From NCBI RefSeq assembly GCF_016908875.1, contig NZ_JAFBES010000007.1, forward strand, positions 62,001-126,000: a stretch of DNA of 64,000 nucleotides. Direction: 5' to 3'. This document shows positions 8,985 to 17,153 of the stretch, in pieces. Positions within the stretch are counted from its first letter, which is position 1; every line of letters begins with the position of its first letter. This stretch comes from Bacillus ectoiniformans (GTDB lineage: Bacteria > Bacillota > Bacilli > Bacillales > Domibacillaceae). Below the pieces are notes generated by a model, which made no database searches, had not been told where the DNA came from, and worked only from the letters and a program-made list of their open reading frames with translations. The position numbers and the translations under genes are program-made.

Positions 8985-10217
8985 TTAAAGCAATCCAGTT
9001 AAAAAGTATCTCCACTTATCTTTTTTGCTCATCTTATTATAAGTGTGTTTATTCAGCATTGTTGTATCGAGCGGTGTAATGAACGTTGTGTTATATAAAT
9101 CTACTTTTTTCGGGAAGAAGGCGTAAGCGTCTCCGTCTTTCAGTCCTTTCTCAACCGCTTGGCGGCTATTTACAAGCAGGCCAGTATCAACAGTGCTTTT
9201 TTGAACTCTTCCTTTGTTCGTTAATAACATCATGTATTCTTTTTTGCCTTCTTTTACGACACTTTCAGCAGGGGCAACAGGAACGCTTAATGCTTCATTT
9301 GTAATCACTGTTAAGCCTGCCGTCGTTCCAGGTACAGGTTCTTCTTTTAAAGTAGAGACCTCACCTTGGTCGAGCTGAATAGTAAAAGGATACTGGCTTT
9401 TTCTTTTGACGGAAGGTTCTTGTTCAGGGAAGCTCGCAACTTCTGCAATCGTCCCGTTAATTCTAAATTTTTCATTAGGCAATTGGACTTTTACTTTTTG
9501 TCCCTGCTCTGTTTTTTGGAGCTGTTTCTCATTAATGACCCCTTGTACAGCAGGAGATGAAGAACGAATCGTCATAATGGGATTGTGTAAATCCTGTTGA
9601 ATGGATTTAATGTACCCGTCATAGGAGGAGGCAACGGAGAGTTGTGATTTTTTTGACTCTACTTTCTGAATCAGTGTATCAAACTTTTTAATCTCCTCAT
9701 TCAATCGCTTTTTCTCCAATTCTTGCTCAGCAATTTCTTTTTCCATGGCAATAACGGCTTCGCTTTCTGCCGGATCTGTATTACCTGCTGGATCGTTTTG
9801 TTCGTTTTTCTCTAAATCTTTCTTTAAGCCATTTAATGTTGATATATGCTGGTCGACATAAGTGATTTCACTTTCAAGCTGCGACTTTTCTGCTTCTAAT
9901 TTTTCTTTCTCTTCTTCTATTTCAGCTGGAGAATATTCGAAAAGGGAAGTTCCCGCTGATATTTTTTCTCCTTCTTTTACTAAGAACTGCTGAAAGGTCC
10001 CGATCTGGCTGTCGAAATAGATAGGGTGTTCTTCAGCAGGAATGACAACTCCCTCTGTTTGGAACGTCTCCACGACGTCACCAAGGGTTACTTTCCCCCA
10101 AGCATTTACCCATTCTGAGCGGTGAACCTTGCTGTCCTCTTTAAAAGTAAGATAAAGGTTTCCGATAATAAAAGCTGCTAATAAACTATATATAATGGTA
10201 GATTTCCACTTTTTCAT
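8985..10217 (-). CDS. yknX: HlyD-type membrane-fusion (adaptor) protein, YknX-like
   Basis: A 410-aa periplasmic-adaptor-type protein. It has an N-terminal membrane anchor (STIIYSLLAAFIIGNLYLTF), a split lipoyl-like hairpin with FLVKEGEKISAGTSLFEY, and a coiled coil of about 110 residues rich in Glu, Lys and Leu. The second lipoyl half follows (SSYDGYIKSIQQD), then beta-barrel segments. Such proteins couple ABC exporters to substrates; in B. subtilis YknX works with YknW and the ABC pair YknYZ against the SdpC toxin. The start is best at ATG 10217, nine bases after GGGGG; the in-frame GTG at 10226 overlaps the ribosome site. It lies 15 bases after the yknW-like gene. No ABC subunits follow, because a terminator closes the unit. 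The symbol is by family and neighbour only. Confidence 0.72.
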   Translation of the reverse strand: MKKWKSTIIYSLLAAFIIGNLYLTFKEDSKVHRSEWVNAWGKVTLGDVVETFQTEGVVIPAEEHPIYFDSQIGTFQQFLVKEGEKISAGTSLFEYSPAEIEEEKEKLEAEKSQLESEITYVDQHISTLNGLKKDLEKNEQNDPAGNTDPAESEAVIAMEKEIAEQELEKKRLNEEIKKFDTLIQKVESKKSQLSVASSYDGYIKSIQQDLHNPIMTIRSSSPAVQGVINEKQLQKTEQGQKVKVQLPNEKFRINGTIAEVASFPEQEPSVKRKSQYPFTIQLDQGEVSTLKEEPVPGTTAGLTVITNEALSVPVAPAESVVKEGKKEYMMLLTNKGRVQKSTVDTGLLVNSRQAVEKGLKDGDAYAFFPKKVDLYNTTFITPLDTTMLNKHTYNKMSKKDKWRYFLTGLL

Positions 10218-10232
10218 CTGGTTCACCCCCTT

Positions 10233-10892
10233 TTAAAAAATCCGATTAATATGAATGGATGAAGCAAGCGCACCGAACATCCACCAAATAATTGAAATAG
10301 AAACGACGATTAATAAGATAAATCCTTTGTTTTTAGGAGAAATTCTCTTCAAAAACTGATATTGCATCACAGCAGCCCAGATTTGAAAGATGGAAATAAA
10401 ACCAAAAAACTTTACGATCAGTTCTTTATTTGTAACATACTGCGATAAAGGGCCAAGTCCAAATGGAGAGGAAGGGCGATCTAACCCCCATAAAATGGAT
10501 AGGGGCACAAGAATAGCGGCTTCGATTAAATAGATGGATAACACCCATGTTTGCAGCCCTAATGTCTTAAAATATTCGACATCAAGCAGCACCCAAAAAA
10601 GCAATGAGGGAATGAAGATGACAAAAAGAGCGAAGAGTAAACCCCAAATGGCATTTCCAATTGTAAATAGAGCTTTCATCCATTCAAATTGACTGGCTGT
10701 TACATTTGGAAGTTGACTGGAAATAGCTTCTGAACCTATGCCGAGCCAAGCTCCAGAAGTATAAATGATGATACTTAATAGTGTTAAAACGAAGAGAGGT
10801 TTCCACAATCCTCTTATAGTTTCAGCGTGCTCTAACTGGTAAAAAGCATCTTTAGGACGCAATAATCCTTTAAGCGGCTGGATACGTTGCAT
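10233..10892 (-). CDS. yknW: Yip1-type polytopic membrane protein, YknW-like
   Basis: A 219-aa membrane protein with five or six hydrophobic segments and the N-terminal pattern of Yip1-family proteins (LKGLLRPKDAFYQLEHAETIRGLW). The start is ATG 10892, behind GGAGGAT; an upstream in-frame TTG at 10907 lies within the ribosome site and is less likely. It is the first gene of a two-gene unit with the HlyD-type adaptor, the same pair order as yknW-yknX of B. subtilis, where YknW helps assemble the YknXYZ exporter. Here the ABC genes are not next door, so the job of the pair is open. Confidence 0.7.
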   Translation of the reverse strand: MQRIQPLKGLLRPKDAFYQLEHAETIRGLWKPLFVLTLLSIIIYTSGAWLGIGSEAISSQLPNVTASQFEWMKALFTIGNAIWGLLFALFVIFIPSLLFWVLLDVEYFKTLGLQTWVLSIYLIEAAILVPLSILWGLDRPSSPFGLGPLSQYVTNKELIVKFFGFISIFQIWAAVMQYQFLKRISPKNKGFILLIVVSISIIWWMFGALASSIHINRIF

Positions 10893-11058
10893 TACAAAAT
10901 CCTCCAATATTTAAAAAGAATTGACATCAACGACTATTATATACAATAAGAAGAAAATAGACTACTAATATAGTAGAAAATAGAAGAATTATAAGAGTAG
11001 AACGCAAGAAGTAAAGTGAATTTGGGGAATTATGCGAATGTATCGACCGCCGAAATAT

Positions 11059-11087
11059 TTGAAACAATATGTAATGTTTCGTAATAC
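11059..11087 (+). promoter_or_regulatory. promoter of the LysM/3D gene
   Basis: TTGAAA (11059-11064), 17 bases, TAATAC (11082-11087). The spacer holds TGTAATGTTTCGTAAT, which resembles but does not match the WalR box (TGTWAH-N5-TGTWAH). The predicted start near 11094 leaves a leader of about 240 bases. Confidence 0.6.
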
Positions 11088-11093
11088 GATGAA

Positions 11094-11336
11094 CACTGAA
11101 CTGTAACCCCCTCTTAAACTCTAAGTGGGGGTAAGCGTGTTACAATGAGTCTCGTCAGCGATTACCGGCGAGGTTAATTGAGCTGTTAATATACATTTAG
11201 ATATGTCCCTCTAGTCATTGGATAAATTAGTATCTTTTAAAAAGTTTCTCACAGGCGGCTATTTCTTGTTTCCCTTTTAATTGGAATTCAAACTGGGAAG
11301 TTACCGCGTGTCAGAACAACAGGAGGTTTTTCTAAC
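11094..11336 (+). promoter_or_regulatory. long structured 5' leader, unassigned
   Basis: About 240 bases lie between the promoter and the start codon. They contain a strong hairpin (ACCCCC at 11107 pairing with GGGGGT at about 11128) and a second stem (CTCGTC with GGCGAG, about 11154-11175). No T-run follows either stem. I do not see the conserved blocks of the ydaO (cyclic-di-AMP) riboswitch or any other class I know. The AGGAGG at 11321 is in normal position. Confidence 0.4.
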
Positions 11337-12119
11337 ATGAAAAAACAAATTATCGCACTTGCAGCTACTACAGTAATCGGCGGAGGCCTTTTTGGTACAG
11401 CTGCTTCAGCTAGCACATATACAGTACAAAAAGGAGATACGCTATGGGCGATCTCTCAAAATAACAATACAACGGTAGATGCACTGAAAAATGCTAACGA
11501 GCTTACTTCAGACCTCATCTTCCCTAAACAACAATTACAATTGAGCGGTGAGTCAGCAGCTCCTGCTAAACAAGATAAAAAGTATCATATTGTAAAACCG
11601 GGAGATACACTATATAACATCGCGACAACAAACGGTCTATCCGTGAGCGCGTTGAAAGCAATGAACGGTTTATCTTCAGATCTTATCTTACCTGGTACTG
11701 AACTTACATTGAACGGTCCAGTTAAAGGTGTAACTGAAACAAAAGAAGCAGCAGCACCGAAAGCTGAAGCACCAGCACCAGCTCCAAAACAAGAAGCGCC
11801 AAAAGCTGAAGCACCAGCTCAAGCAGAAGGGAAAACAATTTCTGTAAAAGCGACAGCTTACACAGCTGATTGCCAAGGATGTTCAGGTATCACAGCAACT
11901 GGTATCGATGTAAAGAACAACCGTAACGCAAAAGTAATCGCTGTAGATCCTAATGTCATTCCACTAGGTTCTAAAGTATATGTTGAAGGCTACGGTGAAG
12001 CAATCGCCGGAGATACTGGCGGAGCAATCAAAGGTAACCGCATCGACCTTCACGTACCAACAAACAGTGAAGCTATGGCTTGGGGCGTAAAAACTGTAGA
12101 CGTAACAATTTTAGACTAA
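11337..12119 (+). CDS. yocH: LysM and 3D-domain cell-wall hydrolase (YocH-like)
   Basis: A 260-aa exported wall protein. Residues 1-26 are a signal peptide (cleaved near ASA-ST). Two LysM domains bind peptidoglycan (about 27-71, with VQKGDTLWAISQNN, and 82-126, with VKPGDTLYNIATTNG). An Ala/Pro/Glu/Lys linker (about 135-165) leads to a 3D domain (about 168-260). The three Asp regions of that fold are visible as AVDPNVIPLGSKV, AGDTGGAIKG and RIDLHVP. The 3D fold is related to lytic transglycosylase MltA, so glycan cleavage is likely. B. subtilis YocH has the same architecture and belongs to the WalR regulon. The start ATG follows AGGAGG. It is monocistronic. Confidence 0.88.
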   Translation: MKKQIIALAATTVIGGGLFGTAASASTYTVQKGDTLWAISQNNNTTVDALKNANELTSDLIFPKQQLQLSGESAAPAKQDKKYHIVKPGDTLYNIATTNGLSVSALKAMNGLSSDLILPGTELTLNGPVKGVTETKEAAAPKAEAPAPAPKQEAPKAEAPAQAEGKTISVKATAYTADCQGCSGITATGIDVKNNRNAKVIAVDPNVIPLGSKVYVEGYGEAIAGDTGGAIKGNRIDLHVPTNSEAMAWGVKTVDVTILD

Positions 12120-12139
12120 TATAGTTAAGCATTAACGAA

Positions 12140-12168
12140 GCCAGAGGGCAGAATCCCTCTGGCTTTTT
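12140..12168 (+). terminator. terminator of the LysM/3D gene
   Basis: GCCAGAGGG pairs with CCCTCTGGC, followed by TTTTT. Confidence 0.92.
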
Positions 12169-12248
12169 GTCGTGGATAAGAAATAGAAGATGAAAAGTGG
12201 TAGTGAAAGCGAAAAAATCGACACTCAGGATATAAAGAAGCTAGTGAG

Positions 12249-12424
12249 TGAAAATAAAGTGGTTTGAGTGAAAACAAAAAGCGAGTGAGTGAAAAGAAAT
12301 GAGCAGGGAGTGAAAAGAAATTAGCGAATGAAAACAAACCTAGAGTAAGTGAAAATAAAGTGGGTTGAGTGAAGATAAAAAGAGAGTAAGTGAAAAGAAA
12401 ATAGTTGTGAATGAAAATAAAAAT
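12249..12424 (+). repeat. 21-bp-phased repeat array, type B (array 2)
   Basis: Nine units with the core GARTGAAAANAAA. The TG of the core falls at 12249, 12269, 12290, 12311, 12329, 12350, 12370, 12391 and 12412, so spacing is 18-21 and mostly 20-21. Two weaker copies may precede (12191, 12204). The array occupies the 514-base gap between the yocH-like terminator and the terminator of the convergent acyltransferase gene. Bases 12430-12610 show nothing else. Confidence 0.8.
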
Positions 12425-12613
12425 CTCCGGGGCAAAAACATAGAAGGAAATATAAAATATTGCAGGGACTAAGGAAAGAATCTGCGGAAGAATCATTATT
12501 AGCCACCTCACCATGAAAGATTGCAATTTCGCTCTGCGTTTATTTTTATTCATTGCAATTCTGCAGGAAATCCTATACAATCTATCTATCTAATATCCTG
12601 CATGTCATTCGTC

Positions 12614-12654
12614 GCAATAAAAAAACCAAAGCCTTATTGCGAAAGGCTTTGGTT
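12614..12654 (-). terminator. terminator of the acyltransferase gene
   Basis: AACCAAAGCC pairs with GGCTTTGGTT. The minus strand continues into a seven-T run. The stop codon of the gene (12634-12636) lies in the loop. Confidence 0.85.
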
Positions 12655-13740
12655 GACTTGTGACCGCTGTCGTGCGGAGATCGATTTAGCTTTTTTTCGT
12701 GAAGCGGCAGGAATATTCCCAATAATAAACTTGCCGAACGGAATTTTTTGCAGCAGCCAAGCGGCTAAAATGCAGGCTGCCGTATTTAATACGAACATTA
12801 ATGGTATATACATAGATAAACGCATAGGTACAAACCAGCTATGCATGATATTTTGCATCATTGGATGCAGTAAATAGATCGCAAATGAGTAGCGGCTAAT
12901 TAGCATGACCGGTGCCGGGATCTTTTTCATCTTAGTCATCCAGTAGAATAGCAGCATAAACAGGGAAACAGTGTAAAAGATGACGTCAATTCGTCTTGAT
13001 GTCATCGCGCTGAATTCACCTGATAGAAACATATAAACCATAACTAGCGCAGAACTTGCACAGATAGCGCCAATCGCCTTTACATGTTTTTTGATAAAAA
13101 AGCGTGTGGCATTAATATTTCTGCCTAAATGCCAAGCGGCAGTAAAGTAGAATAACCAGCCAGGAAACAGCAATCTTGAATAGCTGGACCAAAATACCTG
13201 CAGCATTTCTGAATCGGGTGCTGGCGTGTACAGGAACACATATGTGTAAGTAATTTGGACGCTTGCAGTCACTGCTAAGGTAAACCATACGGAAGCTTGT
13301 TTCATAAAGCGGATAAAAAACGCATGTAATAGATAGAATTGAAAAATAATCAAGATGAAATACCCATGCCAGCTGACTAGAAATAGATGCTTAGCACTTT
13401 GGGTTAGAAAGCCTTCCATTGTAAATCCTAATGTGAATTGAGCGTATGCTGCGTACAGAAAAGAAATAAATACATATGGAAGAAAGATATATTTTATTCT
13501 TTTTTGAAAGAACCCTTTTGGTAACTGATCAGGGTAGGCGTGCGCAAGCAACACCTCTGAAATTAAGATAAACATCGGTGTAGCAAATAACAGCATTAAT
13601 TGAGCTGATTGTACAATGGCTGCGGTTTTTTCGGGTAATTCCGGGTTGTTTACGAGCATCAATGTTAACAGATGAATGAAAACAACACTCAGACAAGCAA
13701 TTGCCCGAATCCAGTAGATTTCATTAACCTGTTTCTTCAA
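12634..13740 (-). CDS. membrane acyltransferase, family 3
   Basis: A 368-aa integral membrane acyltransferase of the Acyltransferase_3/OatA N-domain type, with about ten membrane segments and a short basic C-terminal tail (SRKKAKSISARQRSQ). The N-terminal motif WIRAIACLSVVFIHL carries the His that is essential in this family, and EVLLAHAYP and FAIYLLHPMMQN match family positions. Members transfer acetyl or succinyl groups to exported glycans. The start is best at TTG 13740, five bases after GGAGGTG; the longer reading frame to 13776 begins at a GTG with no ribosome site. It has no SGNH domain of its own, so a partner elsewhere would be needed. The target is unknown; wall polysaccharide is a guess from context. 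Confidence 0.82.
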   Translation of the reverse strand: MKKQVNEIYWIRAIACLSVVFIHLLTLMLVNNPELPEKTAAIVQSAQLMLLFATPMFILISEVLLAHAYPDQLPKGFFQKRIKYIFLPYVFISFLYAAYAQFTLGFTMEGFLTQSAKHLFLVSWHGYFILIIFQFYLLHAFFIRFMKQASVWFTLAVTASVQITYTYVFLYTPAPDSEMLQVFWSSYSRLLFPGWLFYFTAAWHLGRNINATRFFIKKHVKAIGAICASSALVMVYMFLSGEFSAMTSRRIDVIFYTVSLFMLLFYWMTKMKKIPAPVMLISRYSFAIYLLHPMMQNIMHSWFVPMRLSMYIPLMFVLNTAACILAAWLLQKIPFGKFIIGNIPAASRKKAKSISARQRSQVNQSLSQ

Positions 13741-13845
13741 TCCTGCACCTCCAACGATTAAATTAGATTTCTCCACCTGTCATATTACTATAGGGTTTAG
13801 TAAATGTCACTGGAAGCATAAGTATGAAAAGGGTATAGCTAACAA

Positions 13846-13884
13846 TCAAAATAGGCTGGCGCTAAATGCGCCAGCCTATTTTGA
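13846..13884 (-). terminator. perfect 17-bp stem, terminator of the subtilase gene
   Basis: TCAAAATAGGCTGGCGC pairs perfectly with its complement across a five-base loop. The T-rich arm follows the GC core on both strands. It covers the last codons of the subtilase gene. Confidence 0.85.
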
Positions 13885-15966
13885 TGTGGATGTGAATAAC
13901 AATCGGTGCGCTCGCATCATCATGGCGGCTAATTGGCCGCGAGTCAGAGGGTTAGAGGGATTGAAATAAACTTGTTTATTGATAATGCCGGCCTCAGCTA
14001 ATTGCTGAACTGCCAGATAAATTTCATCTTCTCTTTTCACGTCATGAAAGGAGTAAACACCAGTTGGCAGGTGCACTTCTTTAGATAATGCACGGTGAAA
14101 CAGTAAGGCGGCTTGTCCTCTCGTCAGCGTCCGCTCTGGAAAAAACTTTGAGCCCACACCTTTAATGATTCCGCTATGGTGAGCAGATAAAATCGCCAGT
14201 TCAGGCGCGTTCATTTCGGCTTTCACATCTGTAAATGGTGAGTGTAATTCAGGAGGAGCCTGAAATGGAATTAATCGGCCTAAAATCATTGCCGTGTGTT
14301 TTCTGCTGATGGGCTGATTTGGCCGATAGGTTCCGTCGCCATATCCATAAATATATCCTTCTAGGCTCGCCGCAGTAATATCTTCATACCCCCAAAAGGA
14401 TGAAGGAATATCTTTGAATCCAGCCTTTTGTCCTTCGGGGTTCACTGCCATCAATGTGTGAACCTCTTTTATAGATGAACCTGACACAGCAACTGCCGTG
14501 ATTCGTTCTGCAGGACGGGTCTTTTTACTCTCTAATTGGATTGGAATTAACGCTTGCTTAATCGGTAATACAGCTATTTTTTTATCATTTACAAATAAAT
14601 GAATGTTGCTTTCTGTTAATGCAGAAGAGACTGCCAGCCAATGATTCTTCATAGTTAATGGCTGTTTATTTTTTAATGTCAGCCATTCCATCAAGTCCGG
14701 TTTCTTTTCAACGTCTAAAAGCTTCTGGAAGTTAATCAGTCCATAACCGCTTTGCATATCATAGCCCTTAGCTAAAACGTCGTTTGTGCTTTTGGTGAGC
14801 AAGCTTTTTAATTCTACCTGACTAATGTGAGGCTGGCGAATTTTTAATAAAGCGGCAGCGCCGGTTACGAATGGAGCGGCCATCGAAGTACCTCCCATCC
14901 TTTCGTAGCCATTTCCAGTATGGGTGCTTAACACGGATTCACCGGGTGCTGCGAGGTCGACCTCCCAGCCAAAATTAGATGAAGCGGCTTTTTTAAGGTC
15001 TGGTGTTAAAGACGCAACGGTGATCACATAGGGAAAAGAAGCTGGTGAAACAGTTGCGGTCGATTCATTTGAATTTCCTGCAGCGGCAATGACCGGAACA
15101 CCTTTAAGATAAGCTTTCTTAAGTGCGCCATCGAGCATGAAATGATGGCCTTTTCCGGCGATGCTGATATTGATGACATCTGCATCCATAAGAAGAGCGG
15201 CTTCGATAGCCTTGGCCATCTCTTGATCACCGCCGAGTCCGAATTTATTTAATGCTTTCATTGGGATAATGTCTACTGGCGCGTGGCCAAGCACGCCTGT
15301 CACGCCTTTTCCATTGTCAGGACATGCCGCTAAAATACCCGTTACATGGATGCCGTGTCCATACTGATCGAGCGGCGATAATTCTCCTTCAATGAAATTC
15401 TGACCAAGGCTCAGCAACACGTTATCGCAGAAATCCTCATGCGGAGCAATGCCTGAATCAATGACGGCAATCCTTGCATGCTGAACACCAGTCACTTTTT
15501 GAATGCGTGGTGAAAATGGGTGACCTTCAGCTGATAAAGAAAGTGTAATGGATGAAAGAGGTGTACTTTTCGGCAGAAGCACATCAAGCCGGGAAGAGGT
15601 TCCGGTGGTTGAAGCCAATTCCTTGCCGTTTTCATCTTGTGCGCGTAAAGTCCAGCTGATTTGTTTGTTGTCAATTTCAACAGATAGACGAGAGAGTCTG
15701 GTGTCGCCTGTCTGTACAGTAAAGGAAGAAGCCGAAAATGACTGTCCTGTATAAGTAAAGGAGGAAGAACTAGTTTGAAACGTTTTTTGCATAAATAAAT
15801 TCGTGGAAGGTTTATTGTAATGTTTCCACATAGCAGGAAATTGAACAGTTTGCAGAGAGGTTTGCCCGCTGTATAAAGGGTCGTTTACAGCTGCTTTTGT
15901 ATAGGAGTGAAAGGGAAGCAGTAAAATGAAGACAGAGATAGATAGAATAATAGAGTAGCGTTTCAA
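13876..15966 (-). CDS. subtilisin-like serine protease with C-terminal SLH domains
   Basis: A 696-aa secreted protease. The start is TTG 15966 behind AAAGGAG, which gives a clean signal peptide (MKRYSIILSISVFILLLPF, cleaved near YTKAA). A longer frame to 16098 adds 44 unlikely residues. The subtilase S8 domain (about 155-430) has Asp in AVIDSG (about 168), His in GHGIHVTG (about 203), oxyanion Asn in AAAGNSN (about 298) and Ser in GGTSMAAPFV (about 361), so it should be active. A beta-rich stretch (about 430-520) precedes three SLH domains (about 522-690), the first with IYGYGDGTYRPNQPISRKH. SLH domains would hold the protease on pyruvylated wall polymer. It is a single gene between two terminators. 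Processing of surface proteins or nutrient proteolysis are both possible. Confidence 0.9.
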   Translation of the reverse strand: MKRYSIILSISVFILLLPFHSYTKAAVNDPLYSGQTSLQTVQFPAMWKHYNKPSTNLFMQKTFQTSSSSFTYTGQSFSASSFTVQTGDTRLSRLSVEIDNKQISWTLRAQDENGKELASTTGTSSRLDVLLPKSTPLSSITLSLSAEGHPFSPRIQKVTGVQHARIAVIDSGIAPHEDFCDNVLLSLGQNFIEGELSPLDQYGHGIHVTGILAACPDNGKGVTGVLGHAPVDIIPMKALNKFGLGGDQEMAKAIEAALLMDADVINISIAGKGHHFMLDGALKKAYLKGVPVIAAAGNSNESTATVSPASFPYVITVASLTPDLKKAASSNFGWEVDLAAPGESVLSTHTGNGYERMGGTSMAAPFVTGAAALLKIRQPHISQVELKSLLTKSTNDVLAKGYDMQSGYGLINFQKLLDVEKKPDLMEWLTLKNKQPLTMKNHWLAVSSALTESNIHLFVNDKKIAVLPIKQALIPIQLESKKTRPAERITAVAVSGSSIKEVHTLMAVNPEGQKAGFKDIPSSFWGYEDITAASLEGYIYGYGDGTYRPNQPISRKHTAMILGRLIPFQAPPELHSPFTDVKAEMNAPELAILSAHHSGIIKGVGSKFFPERTLTRGQAALLFHRALSKEVHLPTGVYSFHDVKREDEIYLAVQQLAEAGIINKQVYFNPSNPLTRGQLAAMMMRAHRLLFTSTSK

Positions 15967-16060
15967 GGGAGTGCTCCTTTCTGTTTCAGCACGAGAAGGT
16001 GTCTTTTCTATAGTATATAGGAAAGGAATGAAGGGGGGAATAAGCGGATGGGCGAGATAT

Positions 16061-16087
16061 AAGAAAAGCTGCCTTATATAAGACAGC
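16061..16087 (-). terminator. terminator of the first MBOAT/SGNH unit
   Basis: On the minus strand GCTGTCTTA pairs with TAAGGCAGC, followed by TTTTCTT. Confidence 0.75.
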
Positions 16088-16101
16088 CTCTCCTGCATTT
16101 A

Positions 16102-17142
16102 TTATTCTGCTATACCAAGTGGTGTGTTTTCTAAATAGTCATCCACTGTAGATTTCGTTAATTTTTTGCCGAAATCATCGGGGAGATTTGGATTGTGGTG
16201 ACGAGTGACTCTATGAGCGATCAACCGGCCGATTTTTGGATAAAAGTGATTCGTGTCATAATAATTAGCTTCATTTTTCGTTACTGTATTCACATCGTTA
16301 AAGTGATAAACTTCTCCGAACACAGAGACGGCATCCCTTAACCATTGTTCATATCCTGCGCGTACAGGCGGATGGTTTAATTCGGTTGTGAAGCGGGAGG
16401 CGGTGATCGGCGTTGTTAATGCGATAAATCGAGTATCAGGGTATTTATCCTTTATTGCTTGAATCGTTGGCTTATAGGCAGAATCATACTCATAATCTAA
16501 CTTCTCGTAACTTGGCAAAGCCGCCTGAATTTTTTTCTCAATCACTTTTGGGTCCAGCTGATCCATAGAAGCGACGTTATCACGGTTATACGTGCGGTCT
16601 GGAAACCGCTCATTCGCTAGCGAGTGCCGGGCGTTTTCAATCGATAGTTTGAGCGTATCCATCGACAATTGTTTTTTATATTTATAAAATGGATCATCCA
16701 ACGCCGCAATGAATCCATCAATTGGCGCAGGGTAATCGGTAAACCGGACATTCGTTTCGAAGAAATCCAGTCCGATGACAATTGTATCGATTGGCTGGTC
16801 ATTCATCTCCTGTGCGTAATCAATCATTTTAATAAATTCATCGATAGATCCAAGGGCGACGGCATAATTAAAGGCATCGTGTCCAATGAAATCCTTTTGA
16901 TTCACATACACCATCCGGCTGCTGCCGAGAATTAATGTGTCGAAGGATTCATCCGTAAATGTCAGCCTGTTCGTTTTTTGTTCCCGTTCATTGACAGGCT
17001 TTTGAATTTGATTCCATTTATTCTTATGCGTATGAAACCATAGCGGGTCGACGATATAATTGACCATTGCCACGCTGCCAAGTCCGAGCAGGAGGCAGGC
17101 AGTAAATAATAGAATCCATCGTACAGGTTTCTGTTGTGTCAT
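16102..17142 (-). CDS. SGNH-like partner of MBOAT acyltransferase, copy 1 (PatB-like)
   Basis: A 346-aa protein with one N-terminal membrane anchor (ILLFTACLLLGLGSVAMVNY) and an extracytoplasmic domain. It carries two SGNH-type features: a nucleophile in LILGSSRMVY (about residue 74) and a C-terminal DxxH in DTNHFYPKIG. It starts 12 bases after the MBOAT gene behind AGGTGGAG. In alginate (AlgI with AlgJ/AlgX) and peptidoglycan (PatA/PatB) systems the MBOAT moves an acyl group across the membrane and the SGNH-like partner transfers it to the polymer. A paralogue with the same start pattern (YIVDPLWFHTHKN here, YIDPLWNFNHKN there) is encoded at 26.3 kb. The likely target is secondary cell wall polysaccharide, as for PatA/PatB of B. 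anthracis (inference). Confidence 0.78.
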   Translation of the reverse strand: MTQQKPVRWILLFTACLLLGLGSVAMVNYIVDPLWFHTHKNKWNQIQKPVNEREQKTNRLTFTDESFDTLILGSSRMVYVNQKDFIGHDAFNYAVALGSIDEFIKMIDYAQEMNDQPIDTIVIGLDFFETNVRFTDYPAPIDGFIAALDDPFYKYKKQLSMDTLKLSIENARHSLANERFPDRTYNRDNVASMDQLDPKVIEKKIQAALPSYEKLDYEYDSAYKPTIQAIKDKYPDTRFIALTTPITASRFTTELNHPPVRAGYEQWLRDAVSVFGEVYHFNDVNTVTKNEANYYDTNHFYPKIGRLIAHRVTRHHNPNLPDDFGKKLTKSTVDDYLENTPLGIAE

Positions 17143-17153
17143 ATTAACTCCAC

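Noticed and set aside
11070-11086. WalR box before the LysM/3D gene
   Set aside because: TGTAATGTTTCGTAAT has one base too few between halves and lacks the T of the second half, so it does not meet the consensus.
11094-11336. ydaO-type (cyclic-di-AMP) riboswitch
   Set aside because: Searched by eye for the conserved GGGGTGAA and CCG-TCAGCTAACC-like blocks; not found. Kept only as an unassigned leader.
12125-12580. Minus-strand open frame of 151 codons over array 2
   Set aside because: It is the type B repeat read in one frame, giving a seven-residue periodic Phe/Leu/Ser pattern. No ribosome site, and it runs through the yocH-like terminator.
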